DNA of 7,139 bases from assembly GCA_035713725.1 (NCBI GenBank), contig DASTMZ010000098.1, positions 1-7,139 of the forward strand, written 5' to 3'. Both the position numbers and the translations under genes were made by a program. Each line of letters starts with the position of its first letter. The first letter of the stretch is position 1. Of this stretch, positions 1 to 5,750 are shown in pieces. The notes under the pieces are model-generated. The model was given only the letters and a program-made list of their open reading frames with translations, was not told the origin of the DNA and ran no database searches. The stretch comes from DASQPR01 sp035713725. GTDB lineage: Bacteria; Actinomycetota; Actinomycetes; Mycobacteriales; Micromonosporaceae.

Positions 1-246
<246 letters not shown>

Positions 247-344
247 AAAAACGCTACAACGCATCCACTATACAATTCCCAAATAACAAACACCCACCAC
301 CACAGACACACGGCGGCAGGGTCCACAACTGAAAACAAAAGACG
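247..344 (+). other. 23S-5S internal transcribed spacer
   Basis: This is about 98 nt of A/C-rich DNA between the two rRNAs, visibly lower in GC than everything else in the window. It contains no tRNA and no ORF with coding character. It should carry the downstream strand of the 23S processing stem and the 5S leader. The matching upstream strand of the 23S stem lies outside the window, so the RNase III site cannot be drawn. Confidence 0.8.
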
Positions 345-463
345 TTACGGCGGCCATAGCGGCGGGGAAACGCCCGGACACATCCCGAACCCGGAAGCTA
401 AGCCCACCAGCGCCGATGGTACTGCATCCGCCAGGGTGTGGGAGAGTAGGACGCCGCCGGACA
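345..463 (+). rRNA. rrf: 5S ribosomal RNA
   Basis: This is a complete 5S rRNA of about 119 nt. It begins TTACGGCGGCCATAGCGG. It carries the conserved loop-B/C segment CCCGAACCCGGAAGCTAAG (about 385-403) and GCGCCGATGGTACTGC, then ends GGAGAGTAGGACGCCGCC. The 5' segment ACGGCGG pairs with the 3' segment ending near 460 to form helix I. It lies about 100 nt after 23S in the standard 23S-5S order, so the operon looks intact at this end. Ends were placed by analogy with other actinobacterial 5S genes and could shift by 1-3 nt. Confidence 0.96.
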
Positions 464-470
464 CAACCCC

Positions 471-502
471 CGTTGAGGGCCGCCAGCAGGCGGCCCTCAA
501 CG
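471..502 (+). terminator. rRNA operon terminator hairpin
   Basis: The arms CGTTGAGGGCCGCC (471-484) and GGCGGCCCTCAACG (489-502) are perfect 14-bp reverse complements around an AGCA tetraloop, starting 8 nt after the 5S gene. This is the expected place for the rrn terminator. The downstream sequence is CATTTCC, with only three T residues, so it is a hairpin with a poor U tract, a common actinobacterial form. A convergent minus-strand gene ends at 667, so the hairpin separates the two transcription units. Confidence 0.88.
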
Positions 503-666
503 CATTTCCGAGACCCGACTTCTGCGGTCAATTTCTGCGAGCGACTGCCATTCAGTGCTGGCCATTCTCGAGCGACCGGTGTCGGTGGAACGCCATTCCC
601 GCGGCGCCAGGTATTCGTGGAGCGCCAGTTCCGCAGAGTGCCGGTTTAGCGTGGGGGCCGTACCGG

Positions 667-1320
667 TTAATGCCCTTCGAGCGTCGGCCGCATTTGGATG
701 AACAGGTTGTAGGCCTCCGCGATGCCGCGGTTGGGGAACAGCGCGAGGCCGACAGTGTCGCGATCGGCCCAGCCGCAGACGGCCATCGGGGTCTGCGTCG
801 AGGCATCCGCGACATTGCTGTCGGTGGTGAGCGCGCACTTCACCGCACCGCCAAGCTGGCCGGGTTTCTCCTGCGTGACCTGAGTGACGCCGTCCGTCGC
901 GTCATCGAGCATGCCCATGAGGGCAGAAAGCCGCGTCGCGGGGCTCCCGGTCGCCGACGTGCCGCCGACGAAGATGACGCTATGCCCGTCGCCGGCGGCG
1001 TTGGCGTAGACCGCGCCGACCGACGAGTCTAGGTTCATGCCGGCCGCGATCGCGGTCCGCAGGTAATCGGCGGTGCTGGTGGCGTCGGACCGACTGTCCA
1101 GCTGGAACCCCGCGACGTGGGTCGGCGTGTGGACGCTGCCGGGCTTTGGCCGGAGCGCGAACCCGATGGCGAGCAGTGCCGCCGCGACCAGAAGAGTGAG
1201 TGCGCCCAAGCTGATCCAGACTGCTCGACGGGTGCGCCGGCGATCGTCCGACGCCTCGTCCGCCGATTCGAAGTCCAGCAGACCTTCGTCCGCGTCCGGG
1301 TCGACCGCACCGCGGTCCAT
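667..1320 (-). CDS. membrane-anchored protein with extracytoplasmic two-cysteine domain (paralog A)
   Basis: This encodes a 217-aa protein of unknown function. Residues 1-32 are an acidic cytoplasmic tail ending in an Arg cluster (DRRRTRR). Residues 33-56 form one membrane helix, and residues 57-217 should be outside the cell. The outer domain carries GGAVKC (Cys162) and AVCGWAD (Cys182), which probably form a disulfide, and ends MRPTLEG. It is clearly paralogous to the product of the next gene upstream (start 2508), which matches it in the GG-C, VC-AD and RPT-E positions. I chose ATG at 1320, not the in-frame ATG at 1365, because GGGAG sits 8 nt before it and the tail starts at an acidic segment. 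It is convergent with the rRNA operon and separated from its paralog by 204 bp and a hairpin, so it probably has its own promoter. Proteins with a C-x-W-A-D motif after one membrane helix are, from memory, common in actinobacteria. I know no assigned role. Confidence 0.8.
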   Translation of the reverse strand: MDRGAVDPDADEGLLDFESADEASDDRRRTRRAVWISLGALTLLVAAALLAIGFALRPKPGSVHTPTHVAGFQLDSRSDATSTADYLRTAIAAGMNLDSSVGAVYANAAGDGHSVIFVGGTSATGSPATRLSALMGMLDDATDGVTQVTQEKPGQLGGAVKCALTTDSNVADASTQTPMAVCGWADRDTVGLALFPNRGIAEAYNLFIQMRPTLEGH

Positions 1321-1409
1321 CGTGTTCTCCCAACGACGGTGAGGGCCGCCGAGGGAGCGCGGCACATGGGCGCCACGACAGTACCGCGTGGGGATCCCCG
1401 GCTGCGCCG

Positions 1410-1421
1410 AATCGTACGATT
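1410..1421. promoter_or_regulatory. 12-bp perfect palindrome upstream of paralog A
   Basis: AATCGTACGATT is its own reverse complement. It lies 89 bp upstream of the start at 1320, within the 204-bp gap between the two paralogs. On the minus strand it includes TACGAT (1416-1411), which fits a TANNNT -10 box, although no good -35 is found at 16-18 bp. A second, simpler palindrome, GGGGATCCCC, lies at 1390-1399. This could be an operator over the paralog A promoter, or chance. No factor can be named. Confidence 0.3.
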
Positions 1422-1473
1422 GCCACGGTCAGGCGGATACCGGACACGGAGCTCTACCGCGTCTACCGCCAAA

Positions 1474-1509
1474 CGGTGCGGGGTGCCGCCCAAACGCCAC
1501 CCCGCACCG
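1474..1509 (-). terminator. terminator hairpin after paralog B
   Basis: The arms CGGTGCGGGGTG (1474-1485) and CACCCCGCACCG (1498-1509) are perfect 12-bp reverse complements around a 12-nt loop. Read on the minus strand, the hairpin starts 15 nt after the TAG stop of the gene ending at 1525 and is followed by TTTGGCGG, a short T run. This position suits an intrinsic terminator that ends paralog B before paralog A, which argues against a simple two-gene operon. Confidence 0.75.
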
Positions 1510-1524
1510 CCGCGCCGGAACCGG

Positions 1525-2508
1525 CTACGGGTGCTCGAATGTCGGCCGCAGCGCGCGTGTTTCGGTAGCGGCCTGCGACGCGGTCCGCGACGTGAAGATC
1601 GCGAGGATGATTCCGTGGCTGTCGGCTACCGCGCAGACCCCGACCGGGATATCCGTTCCCAACTCCGACAAGCTGCCCGACGCGCACTCCATGGCGCCGC
1701 CCATCGAGCCGGCGTCGTAGGTCTTCGGCTTTCCGAGGTCCGCCTCCGAGCTGGTCGCCATGCCGGCGAACACCCCGGCGAGCGCGGCGTTCGGACTGCC
1801 GACATCGGTCTGCGCGCCGATCAGGATCAACACGCGGTCCGGGTTGGTGGGGTCGCTGTAGACGCCGACCGTGGTCTGCGCGGCGAGCGCGTCGGGGAGC
1901 GCCTGCGCCAACTGCTGGTTCGCGTCCGAGCTGGGCTGCAGCTTGAGACCGGCCGCGGTGGACGGCAGCCGGTAGATGGTCGGCCCGGAAGCGGCCGCGG
2001 ACGGAGTCGTGCTCGCTGATGCCGGCGGTGACGTGGCCAAGCTCGGCGTGGAGGGCGCGGCGGACGGCTTCGACGAGCCGGCGTAATGGATGCCGAGGAA
2101 CGTACCGACGCCGCCCAACACCAGCACGATCAGCACAATCAGCACCACACGCAGCGTGTTACCGCTGCTGCGCGGTGGCTCCGGCTGGTATCCGTACGGT
2201 GTCTGTGGCGCGCCGTACCCCGGTTGACCGTACTGCTGCGGTGCGTACCCGGGCTGTTGGCCGTACTCCTGCGTCGGGTAGGTCGGCTGGCCGTACGGCT
2301 GCGTCGAAGGACCGTAGGGCGGGCTGGCCGGCGGCGGAGCAGAGCCCGCACCGTACTGGGGGACGGCACCGTACTGCGGCGCGGCACCGTACTGCGGCGC
2401 GGCACCGTACTGTGGCGGCGCGGGCGGCACTGACGACGGCGGTGACTGGTACGGGTCCTGTGGCGGCACGCCCTGTCCTTCCGGCGCGCCCCAATTCGGT
2501 TCAGTCAT
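1525..2508 (-). CDS. Pro/Tyr/Gly/Gln-rich membrane-anchored protein with two-cysteine domain (paralog B)
   Basis: This encodes a 327-aa protein of unknown function. Residues 1-113 are a low-complexity cytoplasmic tail rich in P, Y, G and Q, with repeated PQYGA units at about 32-53 and PYGQ/QQYGQ units at about 70-105. Residues 119-141 are one membrane helix. Residues 145-175 are a Ser/Pro/Ala-rich linker, and 178-327 form the outer domain. That domain has GGAMEC (Cys275) and GVCAVAD (Cys292), and ends LRPTFEHP. It matches the downstream paralog, but Trp of the VC-WAD motif is replaced by Val. Start ATG at 2508 is preceded by AGGAG at 6 nt spacing. The longer frame to 2736 would overlap folC and looks non-coding. 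The gene diverges from folC, with 73 bp between them. Similar tails occur in many actinobacterial membrane proteins, so the tail does not indicate a function. A sensor or cell-envelope role is only inference. Confidence 0.83.
   Translation of the reverse strand: MTEPNWGAPEGQGVPPQDPYQSPPSSVPPAPPQYGAAPQYGAAPQYGAVPQYGAGSAPPPASPPYGPSTQPYGQPTYPTQEYGQQPGYAPQQYGQPGYGAPQTPYGYQPEPPRSSGNTLRVVLIVLIVLVLGGVGTFLGIHYAGSSKPSAAPSTPSLATSPPASASTTPSAAASGPTIYRLPSTAAGLKLQPSSDANQQLAQALPDALAAQTTVGVYSDPTNPDRVLILIGAQTDVGSPNAALAGVFAGMATSSEADLGKPKTYDAGSMGGAMECASGSLSELGTDIPVGVCAVADSHGIILAIFTSRTASQAATETRALRPTFEHP
2347..2418. repeat. 18-bp tandem repeat, four units, inside paralog B
   Basis: Units at 2365-2382 and 2383-2400 are identical (GGCACCGTACTGCGGCGC). 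The unit at 2401-2418 differs at two bases, and a degenerate unit lies at 2347-2364. Eighteen bases is six codons, so unit gain or loss keeps frame. The units encode the repeated PQYGAA hexapeptide of the cytoplasmic tail. Confidence 0.9.
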
Positions 2509-2545
2509 ATGACTCTCCTGTGAAGACTCGTGTGAGCGTAGCGAA

Positions 2546-2575
2546 TGCAAACCTCCTGCGCCGTCCCCGTACACT
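2546..2575 (+). promoter_or_regulatory. probable folC promoter, leaderless type
   Basis: TACACT at 2570-2575 fits the actinobacterial -10 pattern TANNNT. Its last base is followed by six bases and then the folC GTG at 2582, which is where transcription would be expected to start. A weak -35-like TGCAAA lies at 2546-2551, with 18-bp spacing. There is no Shine-Dalgarno sequence in CTCGCCCT before the GTG, which fits a leaderless mRNA. Paralog B reads away on the other strand from 2508. Confidence 0.45.
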
Positions 2576-2581
2576 CGCCCT

Positions 2582-3937
2582 GTGGAGTCCGAATTCGCGC
2601 GCGTCCAGCGTGAGCTGGACGAACGTGGCGCCGGCCGGATGGTTGCCGATCGCAGTCGCATCGAGGCACTGCTGGACCTGATGGGCAGCCCGCAGCGGGC
2701 GTACCCGTCGATCCACCTCACCGGCACCAACGGCAAAACGTCCGTCGCGCGAATGATCGACGGTCTGCTCCGTACGCATGGGCTGCGTACCGGCCGCTAC
2801 ACGAGCCCGCATCTGGAGACCATCCGCGAGCGGATCAGCATCGACGGCGACCCGATCAGCGAACAGCGGTTCGTCGCGGTCTACGACGAGGTCGCGCCGC
2901 TTGCCGACCTCATCGACCAGAAGTCAGCCGCCGCCGCGGAACTCGACGACCACATCGATCGGGTGACGTATTTCGAGCTCACGACCGCGTTGGCGTTCGC
3001 GGCGTTCGCCGACGCACCCGTCGACGTGGCCACCGTCGAAGTCGGGCTCGGCGGCGCCTGGGACGCCACGAACGTGCTCCACGCCGGAGTCTGCGTGATC
3101 ACACCGATCGGGCTCGACCACACCGAACTTCTCGGCGACACGGTCGGCGAGATCGCCACCGAAAAGGCCGGGATCATCCACCGTGGCGCGACGGTGATCG
3201 TTGCGACGCAGGAACCGGAGGCGTTCGAGGTCATCGCGGAGCGCTGTGTCGATGTCGGCGCAACGCTGCTGCGCGAGGGCGTCGACTTCGCGGTGCTCGC
3301 CCGGTCCACCGCGATCGGCGGCCAGGTCGTCTCGTTGGGCGGGCTCGGCGGCACCTACGACGACCTGTTCCTTCCATTGCATGGCGCGCACCAGGCTCAG
3401 AACGCGGCGCTGGCGCTCGCCGCGGTCGAGGCGTTCCTCGGCGGCACCGACGAGAAGCGGCTGGAGATCGACAACGTTCGGGACGGCTTCTCGGGCGCCA
3501 CGTCACCGGGGCGCCTGGAGCGTGTCCGGAGCTCGCCCACGATCCTGCTCGATGCGGCGCACAACCCGCACGGCATGGCGGCGACTGTCCGTGCGCTCGA
3601 AGACGAATTCGACTTCCGCCGACTCGTCGGCGTCTTCGCGGTGCTCGCCGACAAGGATGCGGAAGGCGAGCTCACACTCCTTGAGCCCATCCTCAGCGAC
3701 ATCGTGATCAGCCGGAACAGCTCGCCCCGGGCGATGCCGGCTCGGCGGCTGGCAGAGTTGGCGACCGAGGTCTTCGGGCCGGATCGCGTGCACGTCGAGC
3801 CCCAGCTGCCGGATGCGATCGAGCGCGCGGTAGAGCTTGCCGAGCAAGACATGGACGGCGATCTCGGTGGCATTGGTGTGCTGATCACCGGGTCGGTGGT
3901 GACCGTCGCGGACGCCCGCCTGCTGCTGCGCCGATGA
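2582..3937 (+). CDS. folC: bifunctional dihydrofolate synthase / folylpolyglutamate synthase
   Basis: This cytoplasmic Mur-ligase-family enzyme adds glutamate to dihydropteroate and then to reduced folates, using ATP. It is 451 aa, the usual FolC length. Landmarks are the P-loop GTNGKTS at 48-54; YTSPHLETIRERI at 73-85, a FolC signature; VEVGLGGAWDATN at 152-164; GLDHTELLG with the TEKAGII segment at 193-199, whose Lys195 is the expected carbamylated lysine; GAHQAQNAALAL at 268-279; PGRLE at 309-313; and LLDAAHNPHG at 322-331 in the C-terminal domain. All key motifs are present. GTG at 2582 is the only start that gives the normal N-terminus. It has no ribosome binding site, and a TANNNT box ends six bases earlier, so the mRNA may be leaderless. 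The stop overlaps the next gene as ATGA. In many actinobacteria valS precedes folC. Here the neighbour is a divergent membrane-protein gene. Confidence 0.97.
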   Translation: MESEFARVQRELDERGAGRMVADRSRIEALLDLMGSPQRAYPSIHLTGTNGKTSVARMIDGLLRTHGLRTGRYTSPHLETIRERISIDGDPISEQRFVAVYDEVAPLADLIDQKSAAAAELDDHIDRVTYFELTTALAFAAFADAPVDVATVEVGLGGAWDATNVLHAGVCVITPIGLDHTELLGDTVGEIATEKAGIIHRGATVIVATQEPEAFEVIAERCVDVGATLLREGVDFAVLARSTAIGGQVVSLGGLGGTYDDLFLPLHGAHQAQNAALALAAVEAFLGGTDEKRLEIDNVRDGFSGATSPGRLERVRSSPTILLDAAHNPHGMAATVRALEDEFDFRRLVGVFAVLADKDAEGELTLLEPILSDIVISRNSSPRAMPARRLAELATEVFGPDRVHVEPQLPDAIERAVELAEQDMDGDLGGIGVLITGSVVTVADARLLLRR

Positions 3938-4374
3938 CTGGGCCGCAGACCATGCCCAACTCGCAGACTCCGGACGAACCCGAACGGCCTGTCGAGGGGA
4001 ACGGTGACGGCGGACCGGATCGGCCGCCGTCGGGCTTGCGCAATCCACAAGCGGCGGTACGAGGTGTTGGCGCCGGCGCGCTGGGCATCGAGGCGCTCGT
4101 ACTTCTGCTCGCGATCGTCCCGTTGCACGTGCTGAACGTGCGTGACGAGGGATGGGCGATCGGTTGCGTGGTCGCGCTCGCCGTGCTGTGTCTCGTGCTC
4201 GCCAGTTTGCTCCGGTTCACGTTCGCCTGGCCGGTCGGCGTCGCACTGCAGGTGCTGCTGATCGCGTGCGGCTTCTTTCATGTCGCGCTCGCCGTGATCG
4301 GCGTGCTGTTCCTGCTGGTGTGGCTCTACGTCCTGTCGGTACGCCGGACCGTGCTGGGGCGCGGCTCACGGTAG
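3934..4374 (+). CDS. DUF4233 family four-helix membrane protein
   Basis: This encodes a 146-aa membrane protein. Residues 1-40 are polar and Pro/Asp/Gly-rich. They are followed by four predicted helices at about 44-66, 74-94, 98-115 and 116-135, and a short basic end (VRRTVLGRGSR). The first helix has GAGALGIEALVLLLAIVPL, with the glycine/glutamate spacing I associate with DUF4233, a family found directly after folC in actinobacteria. Function is unknown. Start ATG at 3934 overlaps the folC stop as ATGA, which indicates translational coupling. A second ATG in frame at 3952 would remove only six residues and is a possible alternative. Constant linkage to folC suggests a link to folate metabolism or transport, but nothing in the sequence proves it. 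Confidence 0.88.
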   Translation: MTGPQTMPNSQTPDEPERPVEGNGDGGPDRPPSGLRNPQAAVRGVGAGALGIEALVLLLAIVPLHVLNVRDEGWAIGCVVALAVLCLVLASLLRFTFAWPVGVALQVLLIACGFFHVALAVIGVLFLLVWLYVLSVRRTVLGRGSR

Positions 4375-4401
4375 GTGGCATCGGCTATCGCCGGAGTCAC
4401 C

Positions 4402-5181
4402 TCACGACTCGCCGTTGTGCGCATCGCCGGTGTCGGGCGCTTCATTGGTGCCGGGCCGTGCGCTGCTCTCGGGCTGCGCGCCGTTGCCGAGTGCCTCGTC
4501 ACTCGATGCCGGACCTTGGTGGGGAATGTGCGCTTGCGGAGAATCCGGCGGATGCCCCGCGGTTTCGGCGCGCCGCTTTCGCGGCGACGGACGGCTGCCC
4601 GGCGGGCGCACGGGCGTCGGACCGTCCGACCAGCGAACCTGGCTGACGTCCAGGTAGATGACTCGCATGGCCGCGGACGGCACCGGTTGGTCGGCCGGCG
4701 CGCTGGGGCGGCTCTGCTCGCGCTGGCGAGCCGCAGCGGCCTGTAGATGCGTGGGGACGCGATTCCACAACACGCGCACCCGAAGCGGTTTTGCCGTCGA
4801 CACGAGCACCGGAAGGTTTGCGTACCGGTCGGGCCACTTTTCGATCGGCACTCGCGGCTCCCGGACCTTGACCGAGGTGCTCGGTAGGTCTCGAGTGGCG
4901 ACCGCCAGGTGCAGCTTGCACCGGCCGAACTCGACGTTGTCCGGCGGGTCCGTGCGGTCGAGCACATGCCCAATGCCCATGACCACGCCGCTCGACCGGC
5001 CGCTCCACACGGCGAGTATCGCTAGGCCAGCGCCGGCGGCGATCAGACCGATGCCGAGGCCGATGACGGCCACCCGGCCCATGCTGATGCCGCCGCAGAG
5101 CACGAAGAAGGCGCCGAAGAGGACGACACCGCACGCGACGGCAAGGCCGTGCGGTACCGGCCACCTGCGGCTGGTGGGCAT
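4402..5181 (-). CDS. conserved two-helix membrane protein of unknown function
   Basis: This encodes a 259-aa protein. Two membrane helices lie at about 11-31 and 36-60, in a hairpin. A compact domain at about 65-145 contains NVEFGRCKLHLAV, VREPRVPIEKWPD, NLPVLV and RVRVLWNRVPTH. The rest, from about 150, is mostly a Pro/Ser/Ala-rich, probably disordered tail, except for AMRVIYLDVSQVRWSDGP at 171-188. I recall similar actinobacterial hypotheticals with the EFGRC and PRVP-KWPD blocks but know no function. Start ATG at 5181 has GGGAGG six bases upstream and a good promoter behind it. The upstream in-frame ATG at 5259 would place start and promoter inside the coding region. The gene is convergent with DUF4233 (27-bp gap) and divergent from ndk. 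Cys88 is the only cysteine in the soluble domain. Confidence 0.82.
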   Translation of the reverse strand: MPTSRRWPVPHGLAVACGVVLFGAFFVLCGGISMGRVAVIGLGIGLIAAGAGLAILAVWSGRSSGVVMGIGHVLDRTDPPDNVEFGRCKLHLAVATRDLPSTSVKVREPRVPIEKWPDRYANLPVLVSTAKPLRVRVLWNRVPTHLQAAAARQREQSRPSAPADQPVPSAAMRVIYLDVSQVRWSDGPTPVRPPGSRPSPRKRRAETAGHPPDSPQAHIPHQGPASSDEALGNGAQPESSARPGTNEAPDTGDAHNGES

Positions 5182-5206
5182 TTTGGACCTCCCGCGTGAT
5201 GTGCAC

Positions 5207-5235
5207 AGGCTAGGCGGGTTTGTACGGATTGCCAA
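5207..5235 (-). promoter_or_regulatory. sigma-A-type promoter for the gene starting at 5181
   Basis: On the minus strand, TTGGCA (5235-5230) matches five of six bases of the -35 TTGACA. A spacer of exactly 17 bp follows, then TAGCCT (5212-5207) as -10. Transcription would start near 5200 and give a leader of roughly 20 nt containing the GGGAGG ribosome binding site. This is the best promoter match in the window. Confidence 0.68.
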
Positions 5236-5252
5236 CGCGACTCGGGGCGCAC

Positions 5253-5281
5253 CCGACATGCGGTCGGCAGGTCGGTAGGCT
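5253..5281 (+). promoter_or_regulatory. sigma-A-type promoter for ndk
   Basis: CCGACA at 5253-5258 matches four of six -35 bases. After 17 bp comes TAGGCT at 5276-5281, a typical actinobacterial -10. Transcription would start near 5288, leaving a leader of about 34 nt with AAGGAG at 5309-5314. It lies back to back with the minus-strand promoter at 5207-5235, 17 bp away. Confidence 0.55.
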
Positions 5282-5321
5282 GCCTGCAGCGCCGCGGGCG
5301 CACGAAAGAAGGAGAGTCCCA

Positions 5322-5735
5322 GTGACCCAGCGCACGCTCGTCCTCATCAAGCCGGACGCGGTCCGGCGCCAGATCGTCGGGCGCATCCTGGACCGGTTCG
5401 AGGCCAAAGGGCTGTCGATCGTCGCGATGGACATGCGCGTGATGGACGCGGCACTTGCCGACGCGCATTACGCCGACCACCTGAGCCAGACGTGGTATCC
5501 GCCGCTGAAGGCGTTCATGTGCAGCGGCCCACTGGTGGCCATGGTGCTCGAGGGCGACGAGGCGATCGACGTGGTCCGAACGCTGGTCGGCGTCACGGAC
5601 GGTCGTGCGGCTGCGGCCGGTACGATTCGCGGCGACTTCTCGCTGTCCAACCGCGAGAACCTCGTGCACGCGTCGGACTCGCCGGCGAGTGCCAAGCGCG
5701 AGATCGGGTTGTGGTTCCCGCACGTTGGCGCCTGA
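5322..5735 (+). CDS. ndk: nucleoside diphosphate kinase
   Basis: This cytoplasmic enzyme moves the gamma-phosphate between nucleoside tri- and diphosphates through a phospho-histidine, balancing (d)NTP pools. It is 137 aa, the normal length. Aligned to human NM23-H1 with a constant offset of two, every catalytic position is present: Lys10, Tyr50, Arg86, Thr92, Arg103, Asn113, His116 (phosphorylated) and Glu127. GTIRGDF lies at 100-106. The usual HGSDS reads HASDS. Both Kpn-loop prolines (NM23-H1 Pro96 and Pro101) are replaced, by Gly94 and Ala99. Start is GTG at 5322 with AAGGAG seven bases upstream. A longer frame from 5220 has no family N-terminus. It ends 15 bp before the convergent glycerophosphotransferase gene. 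In many actinobacteria ndk follows DUF4233 directly, but here a minus-strand gene intervenes. Confidence 0.97.
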   Translation: MTQRTLVLIKPDAVRRQIVGRILDRFEAKGLSIVAMDMRVMDAALADAHYADHLSQTWYPPLKAFMCSGPLVAMVLEGDEAIDVVRTLVGVTDGRAAAAGTIRGDFSLSNRENLVHASDSPASAKREIGLWFPHVGA

Positions 5736-5750
5736 GTAAGCAGGCCGTGG

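Noticed and set aside
503..666. Search for a tRNA or small RNA gene between the rRNA terminator and paralog A
   Set aside because: No cloverleaf, no GGTTCRA-like T-loop and no convincing terminator for paralog A were found. The only pairings, near 584-640, are short and interrupted.
2347..2418. Tandem repeat as a CRISPR or origin iteron array
   Set aside because: The units are contiguous without spacers, a multiple of three, and encode the in-frame PQYGA repeat of a protein.
1117..2681. Long plus-strand open frames (1117-2019 and 2019-2681) opposite the paralog genes
   Set aside because: They are Arg-rich antisense translations typical of GC-rich DNA, with no domain or ribosome binding site. 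The minus-strand frames have helices, conserved motifs and good start sites.
2509..2736. Upstream extension of paralog B to an ATG at 2736
   Set aside because: It would cover the folC start region. The extra 76 residues have no family character, while ATG at 2508 has AGGAG at proper spacing.
4373..4402. Possible bidirectional hairpin between the convergent stops of DUF4233 and the unknown gene (AGGTG ... CACCT with an inner CGGC/GCCG)
   Set aside because: The stem is interrupted by an internal loop, only 5+4 pairs are sound, and no T run follows on either strand.
5182..5259. Upstream extension of the unknown membrane protein to an ATG at 5259
   Set aside because: It would turn the strong TTGGCA-17-TAGCCT promoter and the GGGAGG site into coding sequence.
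5725..5750. GCCTG ... CAGGC mini-stem at the end of ndk as a shared terminator
   Set aside because: It has only five pairs, overlaps the ndk stop and has no T run.
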